DNA from: Caballeronia zhejiangensis
GTDB lineage: Bacteria > Pseudomonadota > Gammaproteobacteria > Burkholderiales > Burkholderiaceae
Assembly (NCBI RefSeq): GCF_000698575.1
Contig: NZ_JFHD01000026.1
Span: 1-64,000 of the forward strand
Length of the DNA stretch: 64,000 nucleotides
Direction of reading: 5' to 3'
Both the position numbers and the translations under genes were made by a program. This document shows, in pieces, positions 18,590-27,264 of the stretch. How positions within the stretch are numbered: the first letter of the stretch is position 1; each line of letters starts with the position of its first letter. The notes below the pieces were generated by a model. The model saw only the letters and a program-made list of their open reading frames with translations, searched no databases and was not told the origin of the DNA.

Positions 18590-19468
18590 TTACGATTCGC
18601 GCCCCGCGCGGCGCGCGGCCACCTGACCGAGCACGGCGAAATCCTTCTCGCCGTCGCCGTGGGCGAGCGCATCGACGAGATTGTCGCGCACGACGCTCGC
18701 CACCGGCAGCGGCACGTTGACGGCGTCGCCCGCGGCGATCGCGAGACGCACGTCCTTTAGTCCGAGACGCGCCTTGAAGAGCGCGGGCTCGTAGCGCCGC
18801 TCGGCGATCATCTTCCCGTATCCCTGATAGACCGGTCCTGGAAACAGCGAATTCGTGATGACGTCGAGCAGCATCTGCGATTCGATGCCGTGGCCGCTCA
18901 CGAGCGCCGCCGCCTCGCCGAAGCTCTCGATCGCCGACGCCAGCATGAAATTCGCGGCGAGCTTGAGCACGTTCGCGTGCTGCGGCTCGCTGCCGACGCG
19001 CCACGTTTTTTGGCCGAGCGCATCGAGGACGGGCTGCACACGGTCGATCGCTTCGCTCGCGCCCGCCGCGAGAATGTTGAGCTTGCCCGCCGCCGCGACG
19101 TCCGGCCGGCCGAGCACCGGCGCGGCGACATACGCGACGCCGTGCTGCGCGTGCAATTCGGCGAGCTCGGTGGCGAGCGCCGCCGAGATCGTCGCCATGT
19201 TGACGTGCACCAGGCCTTTCGGCGCGTGCTTGAGCAGGCCGCCATCGACGAGCACGGAGCGCAGCGCGGTATCGTCGGCGAGCATGGAGAACGCGGCGTC
19301 GCCGGCGAAAGCCTGCTCGGGCGTATCGACGACCGACGCGCCCTGATCCGCGAGCGCGCGCGTTTTGTCGCGCGAGCGATTCCAGACGCGCACGCTGTGC
19401 CCCGCCTTGAGCGCGCGCTCCGCCATCGCGCCGCCCATTTCCCCCAATCCGATGAATCCGATATCCAT
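18590..19468 (-). CDS. 3-hydroxyisobutyrate dehydrogenase-like NAD(P)-dependent oxidoreductase
   Basis: 292 residues from MDIGFIGLGEMGGAMA, which is the nucleotide-binding Rossmann motif GxGxMG at the very start. The substrate-binding segment is VAAPVLGRPDVAAAGKL near 125, and the catalytic Lys region is NVLKLAANFMLASAIE near 170. The beta-hydroxyacid dehydrogenase superfamily includes tartronate semialdehyde and 3-hydroxyisobutyrate reductases; this copy has PVLGRPD in place of the usual PVSGG motif, so the substrate may differ. It is divergent from the Mut7-C gene. Confidence 0.92.
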   Translation of the reverse strand: MDIGFIGLGEMGGAMAERALKAGHSVRVWNRSRDKTRALADQGASVVDTPEQAFAGDAAFSMLADDTALRSVLVDGGLLKHAPKGLVHVNMATISAALATELAELHAQHGVAYVAAPVLGRPDVAAAGKLNILAAGASEAIDRVQPVLDALGQKTWRVGSEPQHANVLKLAANFMLASAIESFGEAAALVSGHGIESQMLLDVITNSLFPGPVYQGYGKMIAERRYEPALFKARLGLKDVRLAIAAGDAVNVPLPVASVVRDNLVDALAHGDGEKDFAVLGQVAARRAGRES

Positions 19469-19583
19469 GCTCGTGTGCTCCTTTGCCTTGTCCGCTTGCC
19501 GCGCGCGCAATGCCGCGCGGACCGAGCGCCAGTAAAGCACATCGCCGGAAAGCGCGCAGAAGCGCGCAATGCCATACTGCTGC

Positions 19584-20339
19584 ATGGTCAAGGCGCGCTT
19601 TCACTTCCATCGCGAACTGAACGATTTCCTCGCTCGATCCCTGCGCGGGCACACGTTCGCGTGCGCGTGCGCGAAGTCTTCGTCGACCAAGCACATGATC
19701 GAGGCGCTCGGCGTGCCGCATACCGAAGTCGATCTGATCGTGAAGGCCGGCCGCGCGGTTGGATTCGACGCCCCGATCGAGCCGGACGATCTCATCGAGG
19801 TTTATCCCGCGCGTCACGCGCCCGCCGGAATGGAGAACGGCGCGCTGCTGCTGCGCCCGCCGCTCGACGCCGCGGACCTGCGTTTCATCGCCGATGCGCA
19901 TCTCGGCGGACTCGCGCAATTGCTGCGACTGGCGGGCTTCGACACGCGCTACGACAACAACTTCCCCGACGATGAAATCGAGCAGCTCGCGCAGGACGAA
20001 GCGCGCATCGTGCTCACGCGCGATCGCGAATTGCTCAAGCGCCGCACCGTCTTGCGAGGATGCTACGTGCGGACCCTGCAAGCCGACGACCAGTTCCGCG
20101 AAGTCTCGGAGCGCTTCGATCTCGCGCCGCACGTCCGCGCGTTCCGTCTCTGCCTGATGTGCAACGCGCCATTGCGTCCGGCCGCGCCCGGCGAGATCGA
20201 CGGCCGCGTGCCCGAGGGCGTACGTGAGCGGCATGCGCGCTTCGTGACCTGCGATGTGTGCCATCGCGTGTTCTGGGAAGGCTCGCACTGGCGGCGCATG
20301 CGGGCGCGCATCGATGCGCTGGCGGAGGCGGGTCGCTAG
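19584..20339 (+). CDS. Mut7-C RNase-domain protein with ubiquitin-like N-terminus
   Basis: 251 residues from MVKARFHFHRELNDF. Residues about 1-80 have the ubiquitin/ThiS-like layout that often precedes this domain (KSSSTKHMIEALGVPHTEVD). Residues about 90-240 are Mut7-C: FIADAHLGGLAQLLRLAGFD and RIVLTRDRELLKR supply the acidic residues of a PIN-like nuclease fold, and two CxxC pairs (LCLMCNAPL, VTCDVCHRV) form a zinc ribbon. An RNase role is a prediction from the family name. A start five codons earlier is possible. Confidence 0.9.
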   Translation: MVKARFHFHRELNDFLARSLRGHTFACACAKSSSTKHMIEALGVPHTEVDLIVKAGRAVGFDAPIEPDDLIEVYPARHAPAGMENGALLLRPPLDAADLRFIADAHLGGLAQLLRLAGFDTRYDNNFPDDEIEQLAQDEARIVLTRDRELLKRRTVLRGCYVRTLQADDQFREVSERFDLAPHVRAFRLCLMCNAPLRPAAPGEIDGRVPEGVRERHARFVTCDVCHRVFWEGSHWRRMRARIDALAEAGR

Positions 20340-20387
20340 TTCCGTACAATGTCGGACTTGCAATCAATCGTCGCATCGGAGCATCGC

Positions 20388-20657
20388 GTGAACAAATTCG
20401 AACTGGAACAGAACAAGGCATTCAAACTCGCCAACGACCTCAAGCAGGGCGGCCGGGCACGCGTGGGCGCAGCGGATGCGCAGAAGGTCGATCGGCGCGA
20501 ACAGCGCAAGCTGGATCAGGCGAAGGGGCTCGTGCCGTTCGCGTGCAAGCTCGATGAAAAGCTCGTCAAGCAGTTGAAGGAACGCGCCGAAGCGCATGAA
20601 GGCGGGATGACGGAAGTGCTGGCCGAGTTGCTGGTGAAGGCGGGGCTGGAGCGGTAA
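20388..20657 (+). CDS. Small hypothetical protein with ribbon-helix-helix-like C-terminus
   Basis: 89 residues from a GTG preceded by GGAGC; an ATG 39 bp upstream would give 102 residues. The first half is rich in Lys, Gln and Asp (KFELEQNKAFKLANDLKQGG). The second half, VPFACKLDEKLVKQLKERAE then EGGMTEVLAELLVKAGLE, reads as strand-helix-helix and could be a ribbon-helix-helix DNA-binding unit. That fold assignment is inference. No partner is evident, although a YoeB toxin remnant is convergent 48 bp away. Confidence 0.7.
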   Translation: MNKFELEQNKAFKLANDLKQGGRARVGAADAQKVDRREQRKLDQAKGLVPFACKLDEKLVKQLKERAEAHEGGMTEVLAELLVKAGLER

Positions 20658-20705
20658 GCGCTGGTTGTCGCCGTGGTGGCCGCGGCAGCGAACGATGCGC
20701 GGCGA

Positions 20706-20876
20706 CTACGCTTTGTCGTGCCTGAGCGGTTCCGGCTTGCCCGTTCCCTTGAACGGGCTGCGGCAGCACTCATCGATCAGGCTCGTCAGCTTCTCGAAGG
20801 TCTTCGCATCCGAACTGCGCCACTGGTGATAATCACACCAGCTCGGCATCAAGAACTTCACGCCGCGCCCCATCAT
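20706..20876 (-). pseudogene. Truncated YoeB/Txe toxin remnant
   Basis: A 56-codon frame whose product matches the N-terminal two-thirds of YoeB-type ribosome-dependent mRNA interferases: VKFLMPSWCDYHQW, LIDECCRSPFKG, GKPEPLRHD. E. coli YoeB has 84 residues; here a TAG follows HDKA, so the equivalents of catalytic Arg65 and His83 are missing while the Glu46 equivalent (in PEP) is kept. Beyond the stop, in the same frame, SPRIVRCRGHHGD may be a decayed C-terminus, which suggests an internal deletion. The ATG overlaps the upstream gene's stop (ATGA); a GTG at 20861 is an alternative start. No YefM antitoxin is seen. Confidence 0.7.
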
Positions 20877-21253
20877 CCGGCCTGCTTCGTTCGTTTCGCG
20901 AACATGTTGCGAAACATATTGAGAAACGACGATTTCGGCGCCCGCGTCCTACGTATGCGCCGCGCTCGCAGAGGCTTCCCACCTTGCGACGCTTCCTCGT
21001 CCTCGAGATCTGCCGGCGTAAGAAAACTGACACCCTGCGCCTCCATCAACTCGAACGTCTCGTCGACTGTCCGCCGGCAAAGCTCGTTTTCGACCTCTTG
21101 AAGCCGCGCAATGTAGAGCGCCAGCCTGTCCTTCGGAACCACGACGAGCTTCTCCGAATCCAGCAACGGCATCTCGCCCCATTCGCTCGACAACCGCCCC
21201 GCTGCCCGCGCCGCTTCATACTTACGCTCGATTAATTCAACGGTCCTAACCAT
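20873..21253 (-). CDS. Hypothetical protein upstream of YoeB remnant
   Basis: 126 residues from MVRTVELIERKYE; a second ATG five codons upstream is possible. The first 80 residues are acidic and helical (IARLQEVENELCRRTVDETF). The C-terminal 45 residues are strongly basic (PLRARRIRRTRAPK, FAKRTKQAG), so the protein is bipartite. I do not recognise a family, and it does not resemble YefM-type antitoxins. Its stop codon overlaps the first possible start of the YoeB remnant, so it was probably the first gene of that operon. Confidence 0.6.
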   Translation of the reverse strand: MVRTVELIERKYEAARAAGRLSSEWGEMPLLDSEKLVVVPKDRLALYIARLQEVENELCRRTVDETFELMEAQGVSFLTPADLEDEEASQGGKPLRARRIRRTRAPKSSFLNMFRNMFAKRTKQAG

Positions 21254-21377
21254 TTTCCGCCCTCGCATTTGCACGACGATGGGCAGATTATGACCGCCAA
21301 CGTTCGCCCCATGCCACCTGTCCGAACGGGTTAGGAAGAATCGCCTGCGCGCGCCCGGCCGTGTAGTCGGCTTCCGC

Positions 21378-22679
21378 CTAACGCGCGAGGTCGCGCGCTT
21401 CGTCGACATCCGCATGGCGCGTCGCCGGGATGCACGCCACCGCGATCAGCGAGAGCACGAGCCCGCCCATCACATAGAACGTGGGTGCGAGTTGCGATTC
21501 GGTCATGCGGATGAGCCACGTCACGATGAACTGTCCGAAGCCGCCGAAGATCATCACCGCGATGTTGTACGCGAGGGAAAGCCCCGTCGAGCGCACGTGC
21601 GCCGGAAACAGCTCCGCGATCAGCGCGCCGAACGGCCCGTAGTATCCCGACAGCGCGATCGACAGCAGCGCCTGCACGACAACGAGCCGCATCACGCTCG
21701 GTTCCGCCGCGAGCCACGCGAAAAGCGGATAGATGATGACGAGCGTGATCGCGAGCGACCACAGCGACAGCCCTTTGCGCCCGATGCGATCCGACCACGC
21801 GCCCGTGACCGGCGACAGCACCGTCAGCAGAAGATTGCCGACGATCAACGCCGTGAACGACTGACCGAACGGCAGCTTCAATTGCTTGACGGCGAACGTC
21901 GGCAGATAGGCAATCAGCACGTACACGCTCACCGTCAACGCGATCACCGAGCCGAGCCCGCACAGCACCTCGCGGCCATGCGTGCTGAACACTTCGCCGA
22001 GCGTCGCCCGGCGCGCGGTTTTCTTCGCGTGCAGGAACGCTTCGGTGTCGGCCATGTTGCGGCGAATGTACAGCCCGACCGGCCCGATCACGAGACCGAA
22101 GATGAACGGCACGCGCCATCCCCATGAATCGAGCGCTTCGGGCGACAGTCCGCGCGAAATCGCCGAGCCGACGATCGCGCCGAGCAGGAGCGACGCCGCC
22201 TGGCTCGCCATCTGGAAACTGCCGTAGAAGCCGCGCTTCGAAAACGGCGCCGCTTCGATCAGCAGCGCGGTCGAACTGCCGAACTCGCCGCCAGCGGAAA
22301 ATCCCTGCAGCAGCCGCGCGAACACGATGACGAGCGGCGCGCCGATGCCGATCGCCGAATACGGCGGCGCTATCGCGAGCAGGAGAATGCCGAGCGTCAT
22401 CAGTCCGATGACGAGCGTCAGCGCCGCCTTGCGCCCCGCGCGATCCGCATACAGGCCGAGAACGATGCCGCCCACGGGACGCATCACGAACGCGACGCCG
22501 AAGGTCGCGGTGGTCAGAAGAATCGACGAATAATCGCTGCTGCTCGGAAAGAACAAGCGGGCGATGACGACCGTCATGAAGCCGAACACGGTGAAGTCGT
22601 ACCACTCCAGCGCGTTGCCGATGACCGCCGCCATCACGGCGCGCGCGTTCAATGCTCTTCCTGGCATGCGATCCCCCAA
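21378..22679 (-). CDS. MFS transporter, metabolite:H+ symporter (MHS) family
   Basis: 433 residues, twelve membrane segments. MHS traits are clear: the opening VIGNALEWYDFTVFGFMTVV, FVMRPVGGIVLGLYADRAGR between helices 2 and 3, and RLLQGFSAGGEFGSSTALLIE in helices 4-5. Relatives carry citrate, alpha-ketoglutarate, shikimate or proline/betaine with protons; the substrate here is not readable. It is flanked by the YoeB remnant islet and the HiPIP gene and is not obviously in an operon. Confidence 0.94.
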   Translation of the reverse strand: MGDRMPGRALNARAVMAAVIGNALEWYDFTVFGFMTVVIARLFFPSSSDYSSILLTTATFGVAFVMRPVGGIVLGLYADRAGRKAALTLVIGLMTLGILLLAIAPPYSAIGIGAPLVIVFARLLQGFSAGGEFGSSTALLIEAAPFSKRGFYGSFQMASQAASLLLGAIVGSAISRGLSPEALDSWGWRVPFIFGLVIGPVGLYIRRNMADTEAFLHAKKTARRATLGEVFSTHGREVLCGLGSVIALTVSVYVLIAYLPTFAVKQLKLPFGQSFTALIVGNLLLTVLSPVTGAWSDRIGRKGLSLWSLAITLVIIYPLFAWLAAEPSVMRLVVVQALLSIALSGYYGPFGALIAELFPAHVRSTGLSLAYNIAVMIFGGFGQFIVTWLIRMTESQLAPTFYVMGGLVLSLIAVACIPATRHADVDEARDLAR

Positions 22680-22837
22680 GTTCAGTGGGTGTCCGCGCTT
22701 TAAAGATGCGAACGCGCGGCTCTTTTTTCCTTGGCGAGTGTAAAGACGGTTTTTCTCCCGATCAAGCTAATTGCGAACGAAGAAAAGCGCGCCGTGCCTT
22801 TCGGCCGGGCGCGCTTCGGCTCGGGAGCGAGCCGCGC

Positions 22838-23155
22838 TTATGCCTTTTTCACATAGGCGCTGCACCAGCCCTTCGCCGCGACCTGCTTGTTGCTGAACAT
22901 CGGGCACGGCGCGTAGGCGTCCGTCGGCTTGCCCTGATAGAACTGACAGTTGCCGCAGTCCTGCCCGGCGGCGTACTTCGCGAACTTGGCCTTGTCGACC
23001 TTGCTCGCGTCTTCCTTGTAGCCGAGTGCCTGCGCGGTGGGATCGCTTTCAGCGACTTTCGGGGCGTCGGCGGCGAAGGCCGCTTTCGAGCCGAGCGCGA
23101 ACGTCGATGCGACGCCCACGCTGGTAATGAGAAACGTGCGACGTGATGTCTTCAT
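22838..23155 (-). CDS. High-potential iron-sulfur protein (HiPIP)
   Basis: 105 residues. A twin-arginine signal (SRRTFLITSVGVAST, likely cleaved after AAFA) sends the folded protein to the periplasm. The mature part of about 75 residues has the four [4Fe-4S] cysteines in QDCGNCQFYQG, APCPMF and GWCSAY. HiPIPs are soluble periplasmic electron carriers, often between the bc1 complex and a terminal oxidase. The gene stands alone, with a Shine-Dalgarno GGAGTGAG before the start. Confidence 0.96.
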   Translation of the reverse strand: MKTSRRTFLITSVGVASTFALGSKAAFAADAPKVAESDPTAQALGYKEDASKVDKAKFAKYAAGQDCGNCQFYQGKPTDAYAPCPMFSNKQVAAKGWCSAYVKKA

Positions 23156-23287
23156 GGTGACTCACTCCATGTTGTATTGGGGGATAGCGCCGTTCTTGGC
23201 GACGGCGATACCCGAGCATAGCAACCTGAAAGCGAGTCGACGACGCCAAATGTTAGAGATAAGGCACGGCGGAAAGTCGCATGACAG

Positions 23288-24388
23288 TCAGCGCGCCATG
23301 TCGGCGACGCGTTCGGCGATCGCGAGCGATGCCGTCAATCCCGGCGATTCGATGCCGAAGAGGTTCACGAGTCCCGGCACGCCGTGCGCCGATTTGCCCT
23401 GGATCACGAAATCCGCCGCCGCCTGGCCCGGACCGGACAGCTTCGGACGGATGCCCGCGTACGCGGGTTGAAGCGCGTCGTCGGGCAGACCCGGCCAATA
23501 CGCGCGGATCGCGGCGTAGAAGGAATCGGCGCGACGCGGATCGACGTCGTAATTGAGCGCCTGCACCCATTCGACGTCCGGACCGAACTTCGCCTGCCCG
23601 CCGAGATCGATCGTCAGATGCACGCCGAGGCCGGCTTCGTTCGGCATCGGATAAATGAGCCGCTCGAACGGCGCGCGTCCGCTCACGCTGAAGTAGTTGC
23701 CCTTCGCGAAGTAGAGCGGCGGCACGTGACGATCGTCCAGTCCGCGAATGCGCCGCGCGATCTCGTTCGCATGCAAGCCCGCACTGTTGATGAGAAACGA
23801 CGCCCGAAAGCGCGCCGGCGACTCGCCACCCGTCTCGACGATGAAGCAGCCTTCGCGCGCATCGACCGACGTGACCGGCGTATGGAACACGATATTCGCG
23901 CCGTGATTCTCCGCCTCGCCCTGCAGCGCGAGCATGTACTGATGACTGTCGACGATGCCCGTCAGCGGCGACCACACCGCCTCGACGCATTGAAGTTGCG
24001 GCTCCATCTCGGCCGCCTGCGCGCCGCTGATGCGCACGAGTCCCTTCACGCGATTCTCGATGCCCTTCTGTTCCAGCGCCGCGAGTTGCGGCACCTGATT
24101 GCGCGCCGTCGCGACGAGCAGCTTGCCGCATTGCCGGTGCGGCACGCCGTGCTCCTGACAGAACGCGTAGAGCATGTCGCGCCCGCGCACGCACAGTTCG
24201 GCCTTCAGCGATCCGCGCGGATAGTAGATGCCTGCGTGAACGACTTCGCTGTTGCGCGAGCTCGTGCCGATGCCGATGCCCTCGCCCGCCTCCAGCACGA
24301 TGACTTCGCGGCCGCGCTTGGCCAGCGCGCGGGCGATCGCCAGTCCGACGACGCCCGCCCCGATTACTACGCACTCGATCCGATCCAT
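23288..24388 (-). CDS. FAD-dependent oxidoreductase, L-2-hydroxyglutarate oxidase-like
   Basis: 366 residues. The FAD-binding Rossmann motif opens the protein ([20 protein letters not shown]), and [20 protein letters not shown] is the conserved segment of the LhgO branch of the DAO superfamily. [16 protein letters not shown] and the C-terminal [20 protein letters not shown] complete the FAD site. Members oxidise 2-hydroxy acids, glycerol 3-phosphate or amines; L-2-hydroxyglutarate is the best guess. No membrane anchor is seen. Confidence 0.9.
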   Translation of the reverse strand: MDRIECVVIGAGVVGLAIARALAKRGREVIVLEAGEGIGIGTSSRNSEVVHAGIYYPRGSLKAELCVRGRDMLYAFCQEHGVPHRQCGKLLVATARNQVPQLAALEQKGIENRVKGLVRISGAQAAEMEPQLQCVEAVWSPLTGIVDSHQYMLALQGEAENHGANIVFHTPVTSVDAREGCFIVETGGESPARFRASFLINSAGLHANEIARRIRGLDDRHVPPLYFAKGNYFSVSGRAPFERLIYPMPNEAGLGVHLTIDLGGQAKFGPDVEWVQALNYDVDPRRADSFYAAIRAYWPGLPDDALQPAYAGIRPKLSGPGQAAADFVIQGKSAHGVPGLVNLFGIESPGLTASLAIAERVADMAR

Positions 24389-24490
24389 GTCTTCTTCCGC
24401 GGCAGATTTGTCCCAACTATTTTACGTTCGGGACTATTGCGCGTTACACAACAAATGCACGCCGATTAGATCGTTTTCCGGTGCAATTCA

Positions 24491-24552
24491 GAAAAAGGCA
24501 AGAATCTGGCCGCCAGATGTCAAAAACGACAGGTTTTGGCGGCCTTTTCGGC
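24491..24552 (-). terminator. Large hairpin downstream of the AAA+ gene
   Basis: An 8-bp stem TGGCCGCC-type / GGCGGCCA-type encloses a smaller TGTC/GACA hairpin, and outer GAAAAAGGC / GCCTTTTC arms flank it. On the minus strand it lies just past the AAA+ gene stop and ends in a T-rich stretch, so a terminator is plausible, though the geometry is not canonical. Confidence 0.45.
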
Positions 24553-24573
24553 AATTTCGCGAACGGCGCGCTT

Positions 24574-25551
24574 TCAGAAGCCGATCGCTTTTTTGCGCAG
24601 GTTGCGGTCGATCTGAATGTCGCGCGCTTCGACGTGATGCCGTCCGTCGATACGTGCGTTGCCGAACGCGTTCAGCATCGCGCGCCGCATGCCGCGCGGC
24701 GACGCCTGCGTGAGCGCGTCGAGCGGCGCGTCGCCGAGTGTTTCCGGAAAACGCGCGCCCCACGAATGAGCATTGCGGATTTCGGCGTAAATCGACTGCG
24801 CGATGCGCCGCGCGCCGTCGCGATCGGGCGGCGGAATTTCGTAGACGTTCATGCGATTCATCAGGGGCTCGGGAATCGCGCGCGCGTCGTTGGCCGTCGC
24901 GATCCACACGACGTTGCCCGCGTTGATCGGCACTTCGGCGAATTCGTCGACGAAAGTCTGCGCCGTGTCATGCTCCAGCAGCGCATAGAGCGCGCCGAGC
25001 GGATCGTATTGCGCGTCGCCGGTGGCCTTGTCGATTTCGTCGACGGTCATGACGGGATTCGCGTAGCTGCCGTTCACGAGCGCATCGAACACCTTGCCGG
25101 GCTTCGCATTGCGCCATTGCGACGACGCCCCCGACAGGATCCAGCCCGCCGTCAGCGAGCTCATCGCGACATAGTGATTCGACGTGCCGAGCAGCCGCGC
25201 GAGTTGCTTCGCGAAGTGCGTCTTGCCGATGCCCGGCTCGCCGAGCAGCAGCATCGGCATGAGTTCGAGGCGATCGTCGGTTTCGAGGCACAGCGCGATC
25301 TGCTTGCGGATATCGGCGAGCGGCTCCTCGAAATTCGGCAGGTCGGCGGCGAGATCGTCCACCGACGGCATGCGGTTCGGCTTCACGCAGAAACGCAGAT
25401 TACCCACTTTGAGCATTTTTTCGTAAGTGGCGCGCAAGGCGTCGTTCGCGCCTTCGGAGAGATCGTTGAGCGCGGACTCCACATCGTCGAGACTGTAGAC
25501 CTTGCTGAACGATGCCACTGCGAGTTCCTGTTTGACCACGGCCGTCGTCAT
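24574..25551 (-). CDS. AAA+ ATPase, Lon-type ATPase module without protease
   Basis: 325 residues from MTTAVVKQELAVASF. Walker A is LLGEPGIGKTHFAKQL near residue 110, Walker B is VMTVDEIDKATG near 170, sensor 1 lies in VVWIATANDARAIPEPLMNR, and SPRGMRRAMLNAF near the end is the sensor-2 region. The ATPase core resembles Lon, but the Lon protease domain and its large N-terminal domain are absent. The N-terminal 90 residues are helical and of unknown role. No partner gene is adjacent, so the client process is unknown. Confidence 0.9.
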   Translation of the reverse strand: MTTAVVKQELAVASFSKVYSLDDVESALNDLSEGANDALRATYEKMLKVGNLRFCVKPNRMPSVDDLAADLPNFEEPLADIRKQIALCLETDDRLELMPMLLLGEPGIGKTHFAKQLARLLGTSNHYVAMSSLTAGWILSGASSQWRNAKPGKVFDALVNGSYANPVMTVDEIDKATGDAQYDPLGALYALLEHDTAQTFVDEFAEVPINAGNVVWIATANDARAIPEPLMNRMNVYEIPPPDRDGARRIAQSIYAEIRNAHSWGARFPETLGDAPLDALTQASPRGMRRAMLNAFGNARIDGRHHVEARDIQIDRNLRKKAIGF

Positions 25552-25879
25552 GTCACACCCCGTCAATTTTTATGGTCGACGAGTCCAGTGTATCGACGCC
25601 AAAACCGCACGCAAGCGAGCAGTCGAACGCGTGTGCTGCTAATCGCGATGCGCAAAGCGTGCGAGTATCATCGTCGGACGACGCGGCGAGCGGGTTCGAA
25701 ATCTGCTTCGCGTCAGGCCAGGTTGAGATTCGTTTCGTTCGTCCACAATTATGTGTTGCGCGGTCTGGCTGAACCGTACCTGCGCCGCCGTGTCACAACG
25801 AATTCGCCGGAGAACGCCGATCCAGCGACGCGCCAGCCGCGCCGCCATCCGAACAGTCCGCGCGCAGGAGTCGCTTTCA
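25552..25879. other. Intergenic region, divergent promoters
   Basis: 328 bp between the divergent AAA+ gene and the exported-protein gene. I see no supported gene, repeat or RNA motif. It must carry both promoters. Confidence 0.5.
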
Positions 25880-26401
25880 ATGCATAAAACGATACGCACC
25901 GTCTTTCTGAATGCCGCGCTCATGACGGGCGCCGGTCTTGCCGCGCTTAACGCGCAGGCGCAGACCGCGCCATCGCAACCGGTGACCTGGGAGTTGCAGG
26001 TCGTGCGCGACGGACAACAGATCGACTCGTTTTCCGGCACGACGAACGTCGGACAGGCGCGCACCGACACGCATCACAACAAGGTGCAGAATCGCGTCGG
26101 CTGCGCGGATCAGCCTGCCGGCGACATCGATCTGCAACGCACCATCACCATTTCGCCGACGCGCGCGAACGCCGACGACATCACGCTCGCCATCGACGCG
26201 CAGGAAACCTTGCAGGACGACAGCTCGCGCGCATCGCCCTCGGGCTGCAAGCTGCCGCCGGTGCCGCGTCAGGTGAGCGGATCGCATCCGGGCTTGGCGC
26301 TCAAGCCAGGCGAATGGGCGCAGTGGCAGCTCATCGACAGCAATCCGTCGCTCGCCTACCGGGTACGCGCGAGCCTGGGGTCGCCGGCGGCGGCGCAATG
26401 A
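25880..26401 (+). CDS. Exported hypothetical protein
   Basis: 173 residues from MHKTIRTVFLNAALM, preceded by CAGGAG. A signal peptide runs to about NAQAQ-TAP. The mature part is beta-rich: VTWELQVVRDGQQIDSF, IDLQRTITISPTRANADDIT, GEWAQWQLIDSNPSLAYRVR, with two cysteines (VGCADQP, SGCKLPP) that could form a disulfide. The layout is like pilus- or secretin-related periplasmic proteins that resist assignment; I do not claim a family. The longer frame upstream has no signal and was rejected. Confidence 0.75.
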   Translation: MHKTIRTVFLNAALMTGAGLAALNAQAQTAPSQPVTWELQVVRDGQQIDSFSGTTNVGQARTDTHHNKVQNRVGCADQPAGDIDLQRTITISPTRANADDITLAIDAQETLQDDSSRASPSGCKLPPVPRQVSGSHPGLALKPGEWAQWQLIDSNPSLAYRVRASLGSPAAAQ

Positions 26402-26451
26402 CAACCGCGGTGACATAGACTCAAGAGGCCGCCGCTCGAGACAAAGAACGC

Positions 26452-27258
26452 ATGCGAAACCCAGAACATCTTCCGCCAGGCCCGTCCGCTCATTCGGCCA
26501 CGCCGGATTTCACGGCGGTCAGCTGGAATCTGCACAAGGGCCGCTCGCCCCTCGGCCTGCGCGCGTGGACCGCGATGCAACGGTGGGTTCAGACCACCAA
26601 CGCCGACGTCTATTTTCTTCAGGAAGCGATGGCGCGGCGCATGCCGCAGCCCGTGCTCGCAAGCGGCTTCGGCAAGCCGTTCGACGCGCCGCTCGACGAT
26701 GTCTGGCATTGCCAGGCGACCGAGATCGCCACCGCGCTCGAATTGCAGATCGCGCTCGGACCGAACGTGTTCAAGCCGTCGTGGCGGCATGGCAATGCGA
26801 TTCTCTCGCCGCATCCGCTCGATCTTTCCGGGCGCTGGGACATCTCCGCGCATCGTTTCGAAAAGCGCGGCTTGCTGGTCGCGCGCGCGACCTTCGCCGG
26901 TCAGGCCATCACATTGCTGTGCGCGCATCTCGCGTTGACGCGGCAGGCGCGGCTGCGTCAGATGAACTGGATCGCGCACTGGATCGCGAAGGAAGCGCCG
27001 GAAGGTCCGCTCATGCTGGCGGGCGATTTCAACGACTGGCGCAACGACTCCGTGCCGCTTTTCGGCGAACTTGGCATGAGCGAAGTCGCGACGATGCTCG
27101 GCGAATCGGGCCGCACGTTTCCGGCTTTCTCACCGGCGCTCGCGCTCGACAAGATGTTCGTGCGCGGCCTGAAGCCGGTCGAATGGCTCGTGCCGACGCA
27201 GGACACCGCGTGGCTGTCCGATCACCTTCCGTACATGGCGCGGCTGCGCGTGGAGTGA
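26452..27258 (+). CDS. Endonuclease/exonuclease/phosphatase family protein
   Basis: 268 residues. Metal-dependent EEP-fold motifs are in order: SWNLHKGRSPLG (Asn), YFLQEAMAR (Glu), HGNAILSPHPL, CAHLALTRQARLRQ, MLAGDFNDWRN (Asp and Asn) and the C-terminal SDHLPYMARLRV (Asp-His). The fold hydrolyses phosphodiesters or phosphomonoesters in nucleic acids or lipids; the substrate is unknown. There is no signal peptide. It ends 6 bp from the convergent receiver gene. Confidence 0.92.
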   Translation: MRNPEHLPPGPSAHSATPDFTAVSWNLHKGRSPLGLRAWTAMQRWVQTTNADVYFLQEAMARRMPQPVLASGFGKPFDAPLDDVWHCQATEIATALELQIALGPNVFKPSWRHGNAILSPHPLDLSGRWDISAHRFEKRGLLVARATFAGQAITLLCAHLALTRQARLRQMNWIAHWIAKEAPEGPLMLAGDFNDWRNDSVPLFGELGMSEVATMLGESGRTFPAFSPALALDKMFVRGLKPVEWLVPTQDTAWLSDHLPYMARLRVE

Positions 27259-27264
27259 GCGCGC

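Noticed and set aside
20388-20876. The RHH-like small protein as antitoxin for the YoeB remnant
   Set aside because: The two genes are convergent rather than in one operon, and YoeB partners are normally YefM proteins encoded upstream on the same strand.
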